Assembly (NCBI GenBank): GCA_949825045.1 | Contig: OX463807.1 | Span: 13,231,501 to 13,295,500 of the forward strand | DNA from: Argyresthia goedartella | Lineage: Eukaryota > Arthropoda > Insecta > Lepidoptera > Argyresthiidae | Length of the DNA stretch: 64,000 nucleotides | Direction: 5' to 3' | Shown here: positions 1 to 11,009 of the stretch, piece by piece | Numbering within the stretch: the first letter of the stretch is position 1 | Layout: each line of letters begins with the position of its first letter | The notes under the pieces: model-generated | The model's database searches: none | The model's input: the letters and a program-made list of their open reading frames with translations, nothing else | Told to the model about the DNA's origin: nothing | Program-made: the position numbers and the translations under genes

Positions 1-236
1 CCTCCCTCGCCTTAGCCTTCATATTATTCCAGTATTTTTTTAATTGTTTAGTGTTTGCCTGAAATATCAATTATATAATGTAGACACATGGATATAAAGT
101 CTGAGCCAACCTATTTATTTATAGGACCTAAAGCTGATGAGTGAGATGTGACAGCATTTTCTTGTACAATAATTGAAATGGTGAGGTCATCAACTATCTT
201 GCCTATTCCTGGCTTGCACATGTATATATGTGTATA

Positions 237-617
237 TCACACGGAATTCACAACAATTATAATATTAGTACAAACTTTCTGTGATATTCTCGACGAAGAG
301 TTAAAAAACTCGGTCAGTTGTGACCAAGCTGCTGCCTTTTCTTTGGCACTCTTGGCATCGGTCTCCTTGTTGAAGTAATTGTTATCTATGATTGGTCTTT
401 TACGGTCTATTACTGTTGCAAATTGACTTATTAAATTAGGCAATAGACTTTTTCCAAAGTCCGTGAAAGGTTTTTTTCGCTCCATTTCCATGTCCAGTTT
501 CAAAGCCAGGGTCAATCGCGTTTGCTTCAATTTTAAGTCCAGAAAGCAAGCCAAAGTCAATCGGGTATGTATGAATATCAAGTCCAGGGAAAAAGCTAAG
601 GTCATCGTAAAATTCAC
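237..617 (-). pseudogene. Myb/SANT-like (zeste-type) DNA-binding protein fragment
   Basis: The minus strand holds a 126-codon open frame. Its middle (about residues 48-110, 476 down to 290) reads as a zeste/Myb_DNA-bind_5-like domain: a FTDFGKSLLPNLISQF helix, a basic DRKRPIIDN turn, then AKEKAAAWSQLTEFFNSSS, the KxKxxAW...FN pattern usual for this family. Such proteins accompany Harbinger-type transposons and occur in many copies in Lepidoptera; they bind DNA in the nucleus. The end after FNSSS no longer follows the family, and the first 45 residues are an unrelated 15-residue tandem repeat (see 493-612), so this is probably a decayed transposon protein rather than a host gene. The fold call is by eye. 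Confidence 0.4.
493..612. repeat. 45 bp tandem repeat, about 2.6 copies
   Basis: Units start at 493, 538 and 583, each opening with TCCAG and sharing the core AAGCCAGGGTCAATCG with substitutions. The period is an exact multiple of three, so both strands stay open across it. On the minus strand it reads as a 15-residue repeat of the type RLTLACFLDLKLKQT. Confidence 0.75.
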
Positions 618-1022
618 ACTTAAAAAAAACCCAAAAGGACATTAGCGAAACTACGAAAGAAACGTAAGGAGGGAATCGGAAATGTCAAATTGTCAACAAT
701 AGAGCATCTGTCACTGCTGTCAGCCGTCGCAGACAATTTTTGACCTAAATTGACCGAACAAAACGAAATTCACAGATACAATTGAAAAAAATTTATTCAC
801 ACCTTCTTAGCATTTACCTAAGAACGTGCTTAGCCAAGCAAAAGTCTATGATATTTCTATTTTAGAAACACATTGATACTTAGCTAAGTTAGCCTGAAGT
901 AATGCTTAGGGAAGCATGAGCACGGACTTAGGCTAAGCAACGACTATTTATCTCGCCCTGACTTTTTATGCCGAAAGAGGGCGTGTGGTCAACAAGACCT
1001 AATTGGACTGTCAAACGCAATT
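618..1022. other. No gene seen; AT-rich spacer
   Basis: Apart from the end of the 45 bp repeat there is no coding signal or recognisable element. The words CTTAGCATTTACCTAAG and TTAGCTAAGTTAGCC (about 806-900) recur loosely in both orientations, which could be a decayed transposon end, but I cannot define borders. Confidence 0.4.
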
Positions 1023-2520
1023 GTGTTTATCAAAAAGTCTTTAGATTACTTGATTGAAAATGTGCCCCAAAACAAGGATGGCTTTAACTTCAAACCAATA
1101 GGCTCTATAACTATAGTTAAAACATTTAAACTTCTTAACATGAAAAAGACTGAAGATTTATGGGGCATGTTGGTTGACGTGGTGAAATCAGTAATCACAT
1201 TCAATAGTTGTATAGCAAACGGTGTTTTTCCTTACCACATAAAAATGAGCAGATTATTACCACTTTTCGAATCCGGTATTAAGGAAGCACCTGCTAATTT
1301 CAGACCTGGAGCTGTATTGCCAGTATTGAGCAGAAAAAGTCATATAGAGTCAACTACTCCCTCACTTCAATGCATCTGGCCTACTCCACAAAAAACAGTT
1401 CGGAGTAAAGGCAGATCAACAACAGACGCCGGAGTAGCGCTAGCCGAACACATTTATAGTGCGTGGCAAGAATCACAGGATGCGGTTGGTATTTTCCGTG
1501 ATCTTTCCAAGGTCTTTGACTGTGTGGACCATCAAACTCTTTTGCTCAAACTACAACACTATGGTATCAAAGATAATGCGTTAAAATTAATGGAGTCTTA
1601 TTTTATGGAAAGAGTACTAAAAGTGGATATAAGCAGACGTCCACTGGAACCAATATGAATATTGGTGTCCCCCAGGGTTCTATCTTAAGTCCGTTCCTTT
1701 TCTTAGTATACGTGAATGACCTACCGTATATGGTGGAAAAAAAATGACTCAGATTGTTCTATTTGCTGATGAAACAGCTAATAGAACAATCTGAGAGACT
1801 ATTATTTACAAGGTGAAAAGACAATAAAAATAAACGACGCAAATAGTACACTCTCTCATGTGTTAAGTTGGTTCAATGTGAACAACCTGTTAGAAACTCA
1901 AAGAAGATTAAATGTATCAAATTTTGTTTGCCTAATGTACTACAGGTTGAAACGAGTTTAAGAATAGGATCTGAAAGATCGTTGAGGAGACAATCTTTCT
2001 TGGAATCACTAAATATTCGAAACTTCAATGGGGTCTTCAAATAACTAATCTCGCACGAAGACTTAGCTCAGCCACTTTTGCAGTCAGACAAATCAGATAT
2101 CTTGCAGATGTTAAAACTGCCAGATTGATTAACTTTAGTTATTTTCACAGTATTATGTCTTATAGAACACTGCTTTGGGGGCGAGCAGCAGATATAAATA
2201 CGATATTTTTTTTATAAAAAGGGCGATCAGGGCTATATATCTATTAGATGCTAGGGAATCTTTAAGAGAAAAATTCAAAGAAATGAACATACATTCGGTT
2301 ACCTGTCAATTATACGAGAATATCATTCATGTAAGAAAAAACGTAACTTTATTTCAATACTTAGGTGATAACCATACAATTTATACTAGAAATAGAAATA
2401 GACTAAGTAAAGTAGGCACATCATTCATGGGGTACTGTTGTTGCTTCTACAATAAAATACTACAGGAATCATTGAACACTACTATGTTTACTTTGTAGTA
2501 AATTTTGTAGTCTTTACAAC
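1023..2520 (+). pseudogene. Decayed non-LTR retrotransposon (LINE family C), RT fragment
   Basis: Broken reverse-transcriptase frames in one direction. The segment 1023-1658 has TFKLLNMKKTEDLWGM, an NFRPGAVLPVLS block (family norm NFRPISVLP) and the RT palm segment GIFRDLSKVFDCVDHQTLLL. After a stop, 1660-1740 has GVPQGSILSPFLFLVYVNDL, and near 1765 the FADD box has become FADE. The C-terminal part (2175-2498) carries KRAIRAIYLLDARESLREKFKE and NTRNRNRLSKVGTSF-like blocks. The same family recurs at 24019-26055 (+) and in fragments at 38873, 41990, 44500 and 46800 (all -). Several stops and frameshifts make it inactive. The 5' end with the endonuclease is missing, as usual for truncated LINE insertions. 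Clade assignment (CR1/Jockey group) is inference. Confidence 0.8.
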
Positions 2521-3234
2521 ACAACTTTGTGTGGGGTACTAAAACGATTTTGCTGTAAATTTTATTTGATTAGCTATCGCAATCTGTCCACAATTAGATA
2601 TTAAACATACCCCATCAAGTCTGACACAATTTTATTATAGCCAACAAATATGTAAGGGTTTATTACATTATATTAATTAGGTTATGTTAGACAAGGAAAC
2701 TGTAATCATGTAAGATAATAGTATATATAAAGTTTGGTAGCTCTGCCGAATAAATCCGGAACTACTGCATTTCGAGAGGATAAGTGAATGCCTCAGGAGA
2801 CGTTTTCAGATAGTCCAGCCGAGATGAGTCATATCAAATGTTAAGGGTCTGTAGACTGAATTGTAAAGGTACAAGAATGTTTCCAAATTTGCCCCAGAAG
2901 TTAGGTCCGATCAGTATTGGTTACTGAACAGATATCGATAAACATATCCTGAACAGAGAAAGGTTAGCTCGTAATAGCCTGATAATGGGGGCATCGCCGT
3001 TAGATTTTTTAGGGTAAACCTGATACAATTTTTTTTTCATCGAGAAAATAATTATGTAATATTATGTTACATATAGAAACTGTTTTGTGTTAAATTGATG
3101 CTAAGTACATCTTAATATTGGTACTTAATTGCTGTAAAGATTGATAAATAAAATTAATATTAAAACATTAAGGATATTTACACTTTTTATTCATTTCACA
3201 CAGCAGGTGGTGGCTGCTTGTCATGTCACATTGC
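2521..3234 (+). other. No gene; possible LINE tail or unknown repeat
   Basis: AT-rich sequence following the LINE RT remnant, without open frames of note. It may hold the LINE 3' untranslated region, but a recognisable family-C tail appears only at 4420-4545, so something of about 1.8 kb may have inserted between them. Confidence 0.3.
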
Positions 3235-3620
3235 ATAAGAAGGGCCAACAGCAGATAGGCCGAGAAACGTTTGTAGGGCTAATGGCAAAGTTTCTGACAC
3301 TTGAGTGAATCCTTGTAGGGCCAACGTTACTATTGCTGACAATAGGGGAAGTGTTTTTAGGGTCAACGGAATTTGGATGACATTTGTATGAATCCTTCAA
3401 GGTCCATCAGCAGATAAGTCGACAATAGGGAAAGCTTCCGTTGGCCCTACGTCAATTCTTACTTTAAAAAGTACTGTATGTAATCTTTGTGGCCTACAGT
3501 AAATTTTCTAACAGTAGGGTAATCTTCATTAGGCCTACGAAAAACTTACGGCTAGCCTTGCCATCGGTAGGCTAATTTAACATAGGCCCAATGACTTCCC
3601 AATTTGTAGGCCCTTCCCGT
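3235..3620. repeat. Degenerate repeat array, ~41 bp period
   Basis: The word TAGGGCCAAC and its variants (or reverse complement GTTGGCCCTA) recur at about 3241, 3275, 3317, 3360, 3400, 3441, 3491 and 3531, mostly 40-43 bp apart. A second word, GACAATAGGGAA, alternates with it. GTGAATCCTTGTAGGGCC (near 3306) returns near 3389, which suggests an ~83 bp dimer. Looser copies of AGGCCCAAT run on to about 3680. The small open frame at 3620-3895 overlaps this decayed tail and is not a credible gene. Confidence 0.6.
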
Positions 3621-4419
3621 TGCCACGGTACAAAATGGTCATAAAGCCCAACTATGACCATGAGCCAACCAACATTGGCCCGATCGTATGCCTACTAAAA
3701 ATTCTACTAGGGCTATTTGTGATAGAATTCTGCAACCTGGTAAGGCGATATCCAATGAGGTTTCCAATGAGACCCCTTGGAGTCAGTGATCGGCTCAACA
3801 AGCGACATAAGGGCGATCTGGAGGTGCCGGCCTATATGACTATCGCATTCTCACGATACGCAAAGATGGTAGCCATGATAAGCTCCCCGACATAATATGA
3901 ACATTGCCCGACACAACTTTTTTTAATAACTATGACAGCTTTTAATAAAAGCCTGCTTGATTTGAATGAATTTTATAATTATAAATTGAAATACGTATGA
4001 CATTTTGAATTGCTTATTGGGTGAGGTTGGTTGAGTAGTTTTAAGAATCACTTGATTGTTATTATTCTGATGACGACATGTGTACTATTTTCGTTACATT
4101 CCTGAAACTACTATGCCCCAAGGGTAAAATGACATTGACTCATAACTGTTTTATCCACTCATCTTTAGGTAGATAAAAATGGCCCGCGATTTTGAACCTT
4201 ATTGCTTGGTAATAAAGTTTAAAACCTATGAAAAATAGTCAATCATCTGTTGATGACCCCACAGCTGAGTGGATATGGCAATACAAATATCAGTATTTAT
4301 ATACATATATTAGTATTCAGTATATAGTATATATATAGTATAATACAAATATTAGTATTCAGATACTGAATACTATTTATGATATGTAATATTGGAACCA
4401 GTTAACAAAACTTAAAATA

Positions 4420-4545
4420 GAATCTGTAACAGTTTTTCACCCTTCTTTTTCCACAGTGGACCAATGTAGAGAAACGGAAAAAATACGCTACTAAACATAT
4501 GGTAATATTTACAGAAAATAAAAAAAAAAAAAAATTTAATTTTTG
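4420..4545 (+). repeat. LINE family C 3' untranslated segment
   Basis: A block reading CACCCTTCTTT..CACAGTGGACCAATGTAGAGAA matches the 3' region of LINE C at 25930-26010 (+) and the copy at 44560-44620 (-). It is the 3' part of a family-C element, perhaps the tail of the 1023-2520 copy. Confidence 0.55.
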
Positions 4546-7500
4546 ACTGCGTCTGAATTTATTTTGAAGAAATTGTATGAAATAAATTATTAGTGATTTT
4601 ATTTTCAGAATTGAACAATTCCGATAAGTTCTTAAAACTTTTTAACTTGAAATACTAGGAACAATGCCTGTACATCGTAGGAACAGTCGTACATAAAACT
4701 ATTTAACGTCTCCTTTAAACAAAATAAAATGTATGGAGTGGAATTATTGTACTGCAGCCGCCTGCAAAACTCCTTAAAGGAAAACACTGAGTCGGTGATT
4801 TAGCCTTATGTAATCTCGCAGGGGCGACAGTCAACAATAGCAGTTCATAGACAAGTTCTCATGAGACATCACCTTTCGCGCACCCTACAAAGGTGCGCTT
4901 TCTGCTCTGCTATATAGTTTATTTAGTGCTAGCGAACTCTCTTTCAAGCTTCTAGCTATAGCTATGTGGCTATAGGTGATGGGATGTCGCTCGCCCATAA
5001 AAATATTACTGATGGTCAGAGTGGTCGTTTATTACACGGTTAAACAATAAAAATAAGGTACCCTTCTTTGGTGGCCGGGCTTAACTAAAGATCTTATACT
5101 AACTAAGCATAGCACAACAACTCTTCGGAACAGACTCAGCGGCACAATGAAATGGAGAAACACCCAGCGAGCCGTTGACCTTTGTGACTTTGCAATAAAC
5201 TATTATGAATTATGACCTCGGGGCGGGATCTTTTAACCGGGATGCCAATTGGTTGATGTTTTTTTTGACGACTGGAGTCCTTGTCTATGCAGTTTTTTTG
5301 TACGCTTCGCTCGTAACTTTCGACTAGCACGCAGCAGACCACTCGCTCGTGACTCGTGTAAACAATACCAGGTGAACCGCTTCATCGACAAAAATTGAGA
5401 ACTGACTTTCCCGGACAAAAAACGGCTTGATGAGGACGAGGTTTGTACACAATCAAAAATGATATAACTAAACGAATTTCCAGGGGCTGTACAACCAAAA
5501 CATTTGTCACCATACAACACCTTTGACAATCTATTGATGGAAAATGGCATCAATTTAATAACTATAACTTATAACGAGCCCGTGTTCGATACGAAAAAAA
5601 AAAACAATCAAACCATCTCCCTAAACCTCTGTCGCATTGAAACTCCCAAGCCGCGCCACCTAGCGGGGAGTATAAAGTGACAGCAGATAAGTTTCGATTA
5701 TGCTCTGATTTTCTAACAAGTAAAAGAAACAACCATTAGGCTATTTGTTATGAAATACTGAAACGAACCTAGATAAAACCCAGGGCTACAGCCTACACAA
5801 TAAGCAATAGAATGTTTAAGCTGCTCTTATCAACACGTGGTACGAGAATGACGTGGTCTGATAACACAGTTCTTAGTACTAAGGCACACCAAATATTAAA
5901 TACACGACTCAATTAATTAACATGCAAACAAAACTACCGAAATTTTCTATAGAAAATCAGGAAGTTGCGATATGTCGCAAGCACAGGTAAACTTATGTTC
6001 TCAAATATTCCCTTTTAAGAACTCTAGTGATCAAGTTAATTTTACTTGATATTTCAATAAACCTCCACTAACTTGAAACTCTCTTTATATCAAAAATACA
6101 AAAAAAACTACATAGTTCAAGTTCAGGATTCATGATTCAAAGTTAATTTCAGATGTTTAGTCAGAAATTCAATATTACATTGACTCTTCAATTTTCTTAT
6201 TCAATAAGGATTTTATTGCCCCATCCTCTCTGGGACCATCCAAGGGCTTTTTTATTATGAAAAGAAAAAGTTTATCCCGATGGAGGCGAGCCCTTTCTAT
6301 AAATAAACACGTTAATTACATACCAATTTTAGAAATAAGCATTCCTCAGGCTTTTTGAATGATGAAGTAAAAACATTTTTGTCTGTGATGATCGTCGAAT
6401 CGTCATAATTGAAATTTGTCTTGACGTCTGTACAGTGCCACCAATTTAACAGTTCAGATGGCTCAAAACACGAAACGAATGCCCTCCCAGTAGGTATGAA
6501 ATTACATTAGTGTGACATAGACGCTAGCGACGCTTTCAACTGATCAGTTTTGTTGGTGACACTGCTTTACCTACACGAAACATTCAAACCGCTTTACCGA
6601 CTTTGGTGGTACCGCCATTACAATTGTCATTTGTTTGTTGTTTGGTTTTACGAATGGCTTCTGAACCGATTTTAGATTAATGATATGTGCCTTCTCGCTT
6701 CGCTCGTGCTATAAAAACACGCTCGTGATTTAGGGCCCCTTATTATACGACAGTTGCATAAACTACTATAATCTTCAATTGCATGTTTTTAAAGGTATTA
6801 CGTACGCGGCTAAATATAATCGCGTGCCATAGAGACTGAAGTAACTGTTAATTTTTCCGTACTCTGTGGTCGGTTCGTAGAAGCAACACACTGCACCTTC
6901 CAAGAACACGGAACACAGTGGAGGAACAACCTCTTAAATTTGGGGTCTATAAACGATCCGATATGCTTGGTAAAATAGCAAATGACCACAAATGACGTCG
7001 TTGTCGAAGCCAAAGCGTCGAAAAAACACCACCAAGAAAAAAAGGAATGAAAATAATTATCGCTACACAAAGATTATGTGACAACATTTTTTGAGAGCAA
7101 TTGCAAACCACGTCGATTTGTAGACTGTCTAAGTATTTGAGTGAGTATTTGTAATATTTGACAGATGACAAAACATAATAATATTTAGTCATCTGTCAAT
7201 ATTACACATATCTGTTAATATTTTTTTCTAACATTATATTATTATTTTTTGCAATAACGAATGCGTATGTAATATTATTTACAGAATGTTAATTTCAAAA
7301 TAAACATTTCTGTGTTTTTAGAAAATATTGGTCCTAATAATTCATGTATGAAATAAACTCTGGAATTCACGAATTTAGGTGAAATGGGCTAAGGGTGTTA
7401 TATAATCTGCTTAAATGAAGTCTAACATTCATTGATTTATCATAGGTTAAATGTGACAAGGTCAAATATGTTTCGGAAACGAAGAGTGACCCTAGCAGAC

Positions 7501-8246
7501 TACATTGAGTTACCCTAACTTTTAATGTAATTTATAAGTTAACACTTACAAACTAACTTTTGCTTCTGCATCGCCGACCTTAAGCTGTAAAGACCGAACG
7601 GATTGAACTCTACTTTGCCTGTTAGGGTGAAATCAAAATCAACATCAAAATTTCATTGTTTTGTGTAAATATTCACATACGTTTAGAAACGACACTTTTT
7701 TGGCTTTTCCCACTGTGGGAGAAATTAAAAAAAAAGTTTAGTTCTTGCATGCGATTAGAGCTGCCGAGCTATGGAGAAGTAAAACATTTAAAAGTGTGCG
7801 CGAGCATGTTTATTAGATGCGGTTTTTAAGGGAAATATTAAACTGCACATCAAAAATACTGATATGTACAGCAAATATCAGGGCAACATGCTGCTGTAGC
7901 TTAGGTTAAGGGTAAAAGGGTTGAGCGAAGCAAAGCCCCCTCTATCCTTCATGTAAGGTTGAACATGTAAAAACAACAAAAAATACTTAAAACATAAACT
8001 TAAGTACACATAAAATATTTAAAACAAATTTGTGTGATGTTGTTGATCCTTTTTTGGTGTGAAAATCAGTATTTTTGCTGTGCGATTAAATACTAGCCGT
8101 TTTTTAATGCCAACTGAACGTGAAGAAATTTCGGTTTCGTTCACTACCTACTCATAAAGAGCAGAGTGCGCCTAACTAAACAATAATGCTGGGCGTAATG
8201 CCCCTGATGAATTAGGCTTAACTTTTCCATTACCTTCAACTTCCAG
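4546..8246. other. No gene identified; upstream or first intron of CRHBP
   Basis: Mostly AT-rich, with short unsupported frames. Two structures are worth noting. About 5020-5100 ends in TTTGGTGGCCGGGCTTA, a block that returns at 14380-14455. A near-perfect palindrome at 7150-7203 has arms TAATATTTGACAGATGAC and GTCATCTGTCAATATTA around an 18 nt loop, probably a fold-back MITE relic. The missing 5' exon(s) of CRHBP should lie here or before the window. I looked for a signal-peptide exon ending in a lone G before a GT donor and did not find a convincing one. Confidence 0.4.
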
Positions 8247-8407
8247 ACTGCTTCCTGGTGACGTCAGATGAGGGAGAACTGTTCTTCAAGTCACCATCAG
8301 ATGAAGCGTCCGTATGCGGAATCTACATGATCACTGACCCGGATAAGAGGATCCAGGTCACATTCAACTATCTGGACATCCCTTGCGATAAGGGAGGGCT
8401 TGTGGCG
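8247..8407 (+). CDS. CRHBP: CRHBP exon (first visible): N-terminal CUB-like domain
   Basis: This begins the visible part of a corticotropin-releasing-factor-binding protein, a secreted glycoprotein that binds CRF-family peptides and limits their receptor access; in insects the likely ligand is the DH44-type diuretic hormone. The acceptor is ..CTTCCAG before 8247 and the donor is GCG|GTAATT at 8408. Translation starts within a split Asp codon (g|AC) and reads DCFLVTSDEGELFFKSP...VCGIYMITDPDKR...IPCDKGGLVA, matching the family pattern of the first CUB-like domain with cysteines at the expected places. The exon is 161 bp, entered in phase 1 and left in phase 0. The signal peptide and start codon lie in exon(s) not found. 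Family assignment rests on all five exons joining in frame with ten conserved cysteines. Confidence 0.9.
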
Positions 8408-9460
8408 GTAATTGCATTTTCTTGCTATACATCCTTCTATTCCATTAGTGTATCTGTGAGGGAATGCGACTTTACTCAAGTAAGAAAGAGTTTGCTCTCT
8501 ATCACGCTTATCTATGAGCTTTAGTTTCTGCCATTATCATCTTAATCTCTCAAGCCAAAACGACTTTTTTTTGCGTTATAGGTTTGAATTTTACTACCAT
8601 GATATTTGGTTCAAAATCGCGATGTCTCACGGGATTTGGAGCAAAAGCATTATTTCGAAACATAAAAATGCTGACAAAATAAGCACATCCTTGTTGTATT
8701 TTGAGCAATTCTCGTCCAATATTAAATTCACCCAGTTTTAGTTTCTCCTACGCATTTCAGTGACAGATAGAATCATGACTCTGAGATTTTAATATGATAT
8801 CCTCCATTATGAAAGTGAAACTTTTCTATCCTCCTTTTGCAATTCCGCAATCACGGTCCGGTAATTGAATTTTTATCTACTTTTCCTCCTCTACTTGTCA
8901 CGGCTTCTTTTTACAAGATCTTATGCATTTATGAGACTTGACAGCAATATTTAAAAGTTTACTACCAACATGAAATAAGTTTTCTACAGTAAGAAAAAGT
9001 ATTAGCTAGGAAAGGCGCTAACCGGGACATAATAAACCCATCATCAGATATGATAAATATTAGGAAATAATAAACCCATGATCAAATACACTAAATCTTG
9101 GCCTCAAATAGAAAATTATTAAATAGAGTTATTAGTTGGTTAGGTGAGGTTAGATTTTTTTTGATGTTCGATTAAATACTACCTACTCTTCTTTAGTGGG
9201 TACCAATTTGGTATATTGGATTGCTAATACAGCTTCTAACTTTACAAAGTTTTCATGTAGGTGGCAAATTAATGTAAGGGGAATCATTAGATTAATCCGA
9301 ACATCTTATAAAACATTTATCCCTCAGCTAATCTTAATGAGTTCAAGGGGTAATGTAATACAGAATACCTTCTAAGCAACTTTACACCGGCATTTTGTTT
9401 CCGGTAAAATAGTGTTTTTTTAATCACCTTAAGATGAAACAAAATGTAACCTTATTCCAG
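8408..9460 (+). other. CRHBP intron between first two visible exons
   Basis: 1.05 kb, GT...AG, AT-rich. It contains a ~38 bp tandem duplication at about 9027-9108 (ACATAATAAACCCATCATCA and its variant) and, at 8576-8640, a block resembling 52128-52185 (TTTGAATTTTACTACCAT with CGCGATG..TCA). No other gene was seen. Confidence 0.7.
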
Positions 9461-9656
9461 TGGGTGGATGGTTGGGAGTTGAGCGGGCAAGTCTGGCCTG
9501 CGGACGATTGGGACGACGACCGGGTGCTAGAGTTCTGCGATCGGAGGCCTCAGAGGAAACTTGTCTCGAGGCAGAACGCCGCGCTCATACAATACCGGGT
9601 ACCAGCCAGAGGCAAAGCATTTGCCGTCACTATACGACACTTGAAGAATTCGAAAC
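9461..9656 (+). CDS. CRHBP: CRHBP exon 2 of the visible set
   Basis: The acceptor TTATTCCAG precedes 9461 and the donor AAAC|GTAAGT follows 9656. The exon continues in phase 0 and reads WVDGWELSGQVWPADD...RVLEFC...NAALIQYRVPARGKAF, followed by RHLKNSK. The VDGWEL core, the EFC cysteine and the QNAALIQYRVP strand are hallmarks of CRF-binding proteins and complete the first CUB-like domain. It leaves in phase 1 (a single C of a Pro codon). Length 196 bp. Codon use is richer in G and C than the flanking introns, as expected for a conserved exon. Confidence 0.93.
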
Positions 9657-9878
9657 GTAAGTTTAATTTTCTTGCAGACATTATTATCACCATCCACGTC
9701 CAGCACAATATGTGGTTGTAGATATTGAATGATCAATGGTATATTGCTTGACTAATATGAAGAACTGGAAAAGTCTGTGGCGTAGACTCCGACTCTGCCT
9801 CATAGAGAAACCCTCTTTTTACCTCAATTATATAGAAGTTTCTTGAGTGTTGCTCTTTTTTATATTTATATTTTGTTT

Positions 9879-10090
9879 GACGACCTCTGTGGCGCAGTGG
9901 TTGTGGCTCTGTCTACCATGCGAGAGGTCCCGGGTTCGATCCCCGGCTGAGGGTGAAGAAAAAAAACCCCAGGTCTTAGGTGTTTATATGTGTGTGTCGT
10001 CGGTGTTTCTGGTACCCACGAAACAGGGTATCCCAGTGTGGGGCAGAAGCATTGTATGTGCCTGTGTAAATGTTTATGTTTATGTTTATA
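9879..10090 (+). mobile_element. tRNA-derived SINE 1
   Basis: The head carries RNA polymerase III promoter boxes: an A box TGGCGCAGTGG at 9890-9900 and a B box GGTTCGATCCC at 9933-9943, at tRNA-like spacing. The body continues with GGTACCCACGAAACAGGGTA and TGTGGGGCAGAAGCATTGTA, and the tail is (TTTATG)n. The same body occurs at 33579-33778 (-), and its 3' part at 43551-43786 (-). There is no intact tRNA fold beyond the head, so this is a SINE rather than a tRNA gene. It ends 29 bp before the next CRHBP exon. Confidence 0.85.
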
Positions 10091-10119
10091 CTAGGTTTAT
10101 TCTATGGTTTCACCCGCAG

Positions 10120-10298
10120 CCTGCAACGTCATGCTCTTCGGCTCGGAAGGTGTGCACACTCTACGGAACCATGGTTCTAGAGGTAACTGCTCCATCATAG
10201 CAGTGGCCCCCACTACCGTGAGGATCCTGGACTTGAATGTCGGACGAGCGGACAAGAGAGCCATCTCGTTGGAGTACGAGACCGGGAAAATACATCAA
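10120..10298 (+). CDS. CRHBP: CRHBP exon 3 of the visible set
   Basis: The acceptor CACCCGCAG precedes 10120 and the strong donor CAA|GTAAGT follows 10298. Joined to the previous exon, the split codon gives Pro, then CNVMLFGSEGVHTLRNHGSR, GNCSI, RILDLNVG and SLEYETGKIHQ. The PCNV...G.VHTLRN..R..NCSI pattern opens the second CUB-like half of the protein. NCS fits the N-x-S/T glycosylation pattern, and such a site is common in this family. Length 179 bp; it leaves in phase 0. It is followed by a 33.6 kb intron. Confidence 0.93.
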
Positions 10299-10377
10299 GT
10301 AAGTCCGTTTTAGTTAGCAATCACCTTACTCCTGCCTGCACTACTTTTCTTAGTTTCGCTTTCATTTGAAAATGGAC

Positions 10378-10494
10378 TTCCCATTTGAAAAAGGTACTTT
10401 TTTAAGTGGGGATCCATTAACAAAAGGTACAATTGTAAGTGGGGGTCTCATTTATAAAAGGTACAATTGTAAGTGGGGGTCCCATTTACAAACG
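10378..10494. repeat. 34-35 bp tandem repeat, 3 copies, in intron 3
   Basis: Three consecutive units of the form CATTTATAAAAGGTACAATT GTAAGTGGGGGTC. Two of them contain GTAAGTGGG, a good match to a 5' splice site, starting only ~135 bp after the true donor of the preceding exon. Confidence 0.8.
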
Positions 10495-11009
10495 TAAAAT
10501 AAACTTTATCGATCCCAATCACTTTAAAATTTGCGTTTAAATGATATTCACCAACGAGACCACAATTATTTGACACGAGATATCATTACAAGAGCGACTG
10601 TGATTGGTGAATGATGCTTTTTCTATTTGGAAGAGAACGATATCGTCGTTGGAGATCGAGAATAACCAAAGCCTAGCCTAGCCTTATCATGTCATGCTAA
10701 TATCTAGGCATTTCAATCGCTTTAAAAAAATGATAATTGAAAACTGAACATATGTCGACCAAGCAAAGTCGCTATAAAGCTCGAGTTGCTCGTTTTGATT
10801 GGTCAGTTTTTGCGATTCGATTGCGATTCATATCAGAATTACATTCTAAGACTACTGTTGCATTTGCCGAAAAAAAAATAAAAGGATATTCTAAGCAGAC
10901 TTCCAGCCTACAGTAGTGAAAAGGCACTAGAATAAAAAGGTTGTTTATCCACTCAAAGGTCTGTGTCTCGTTCAACTGAAATTTCGTGTGTACAGCGTAC
11001 CTGAGATGA

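Noticed and set aside
3620..3895. 91-codon + frame as a possible CRHBP 5' exon
   Set aside because: No signal peptide at its start, no suitable donor, and it overlaps the decayed end of the ~41 bp repeat array.
5056..5100. LTR end with primer-binding site (TGGTGGCCGGGC)
   Set aside because: It recurs at 14416, but I could not find LTR termini, a matching tRNA or an internal region, so it is kept only as a shared block.
5136..5553. Overlapping minus-strand frames of 68 and 106 codons
   Set aside because: Mutually overlapping, no domain, no splice or compositional support.
9886..9955. tRNA gene
   Set aside because: The A and B boxes are tRNA-like, but the sequence continues into a SINE body found elsewhere in the window and no complete acceptor stem closes.
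10378..10494. CRISPR-like array (short direct repeats)
   Set aside because: Units are contiguous, without unique spacers; a plain tandem repeat in an intron.
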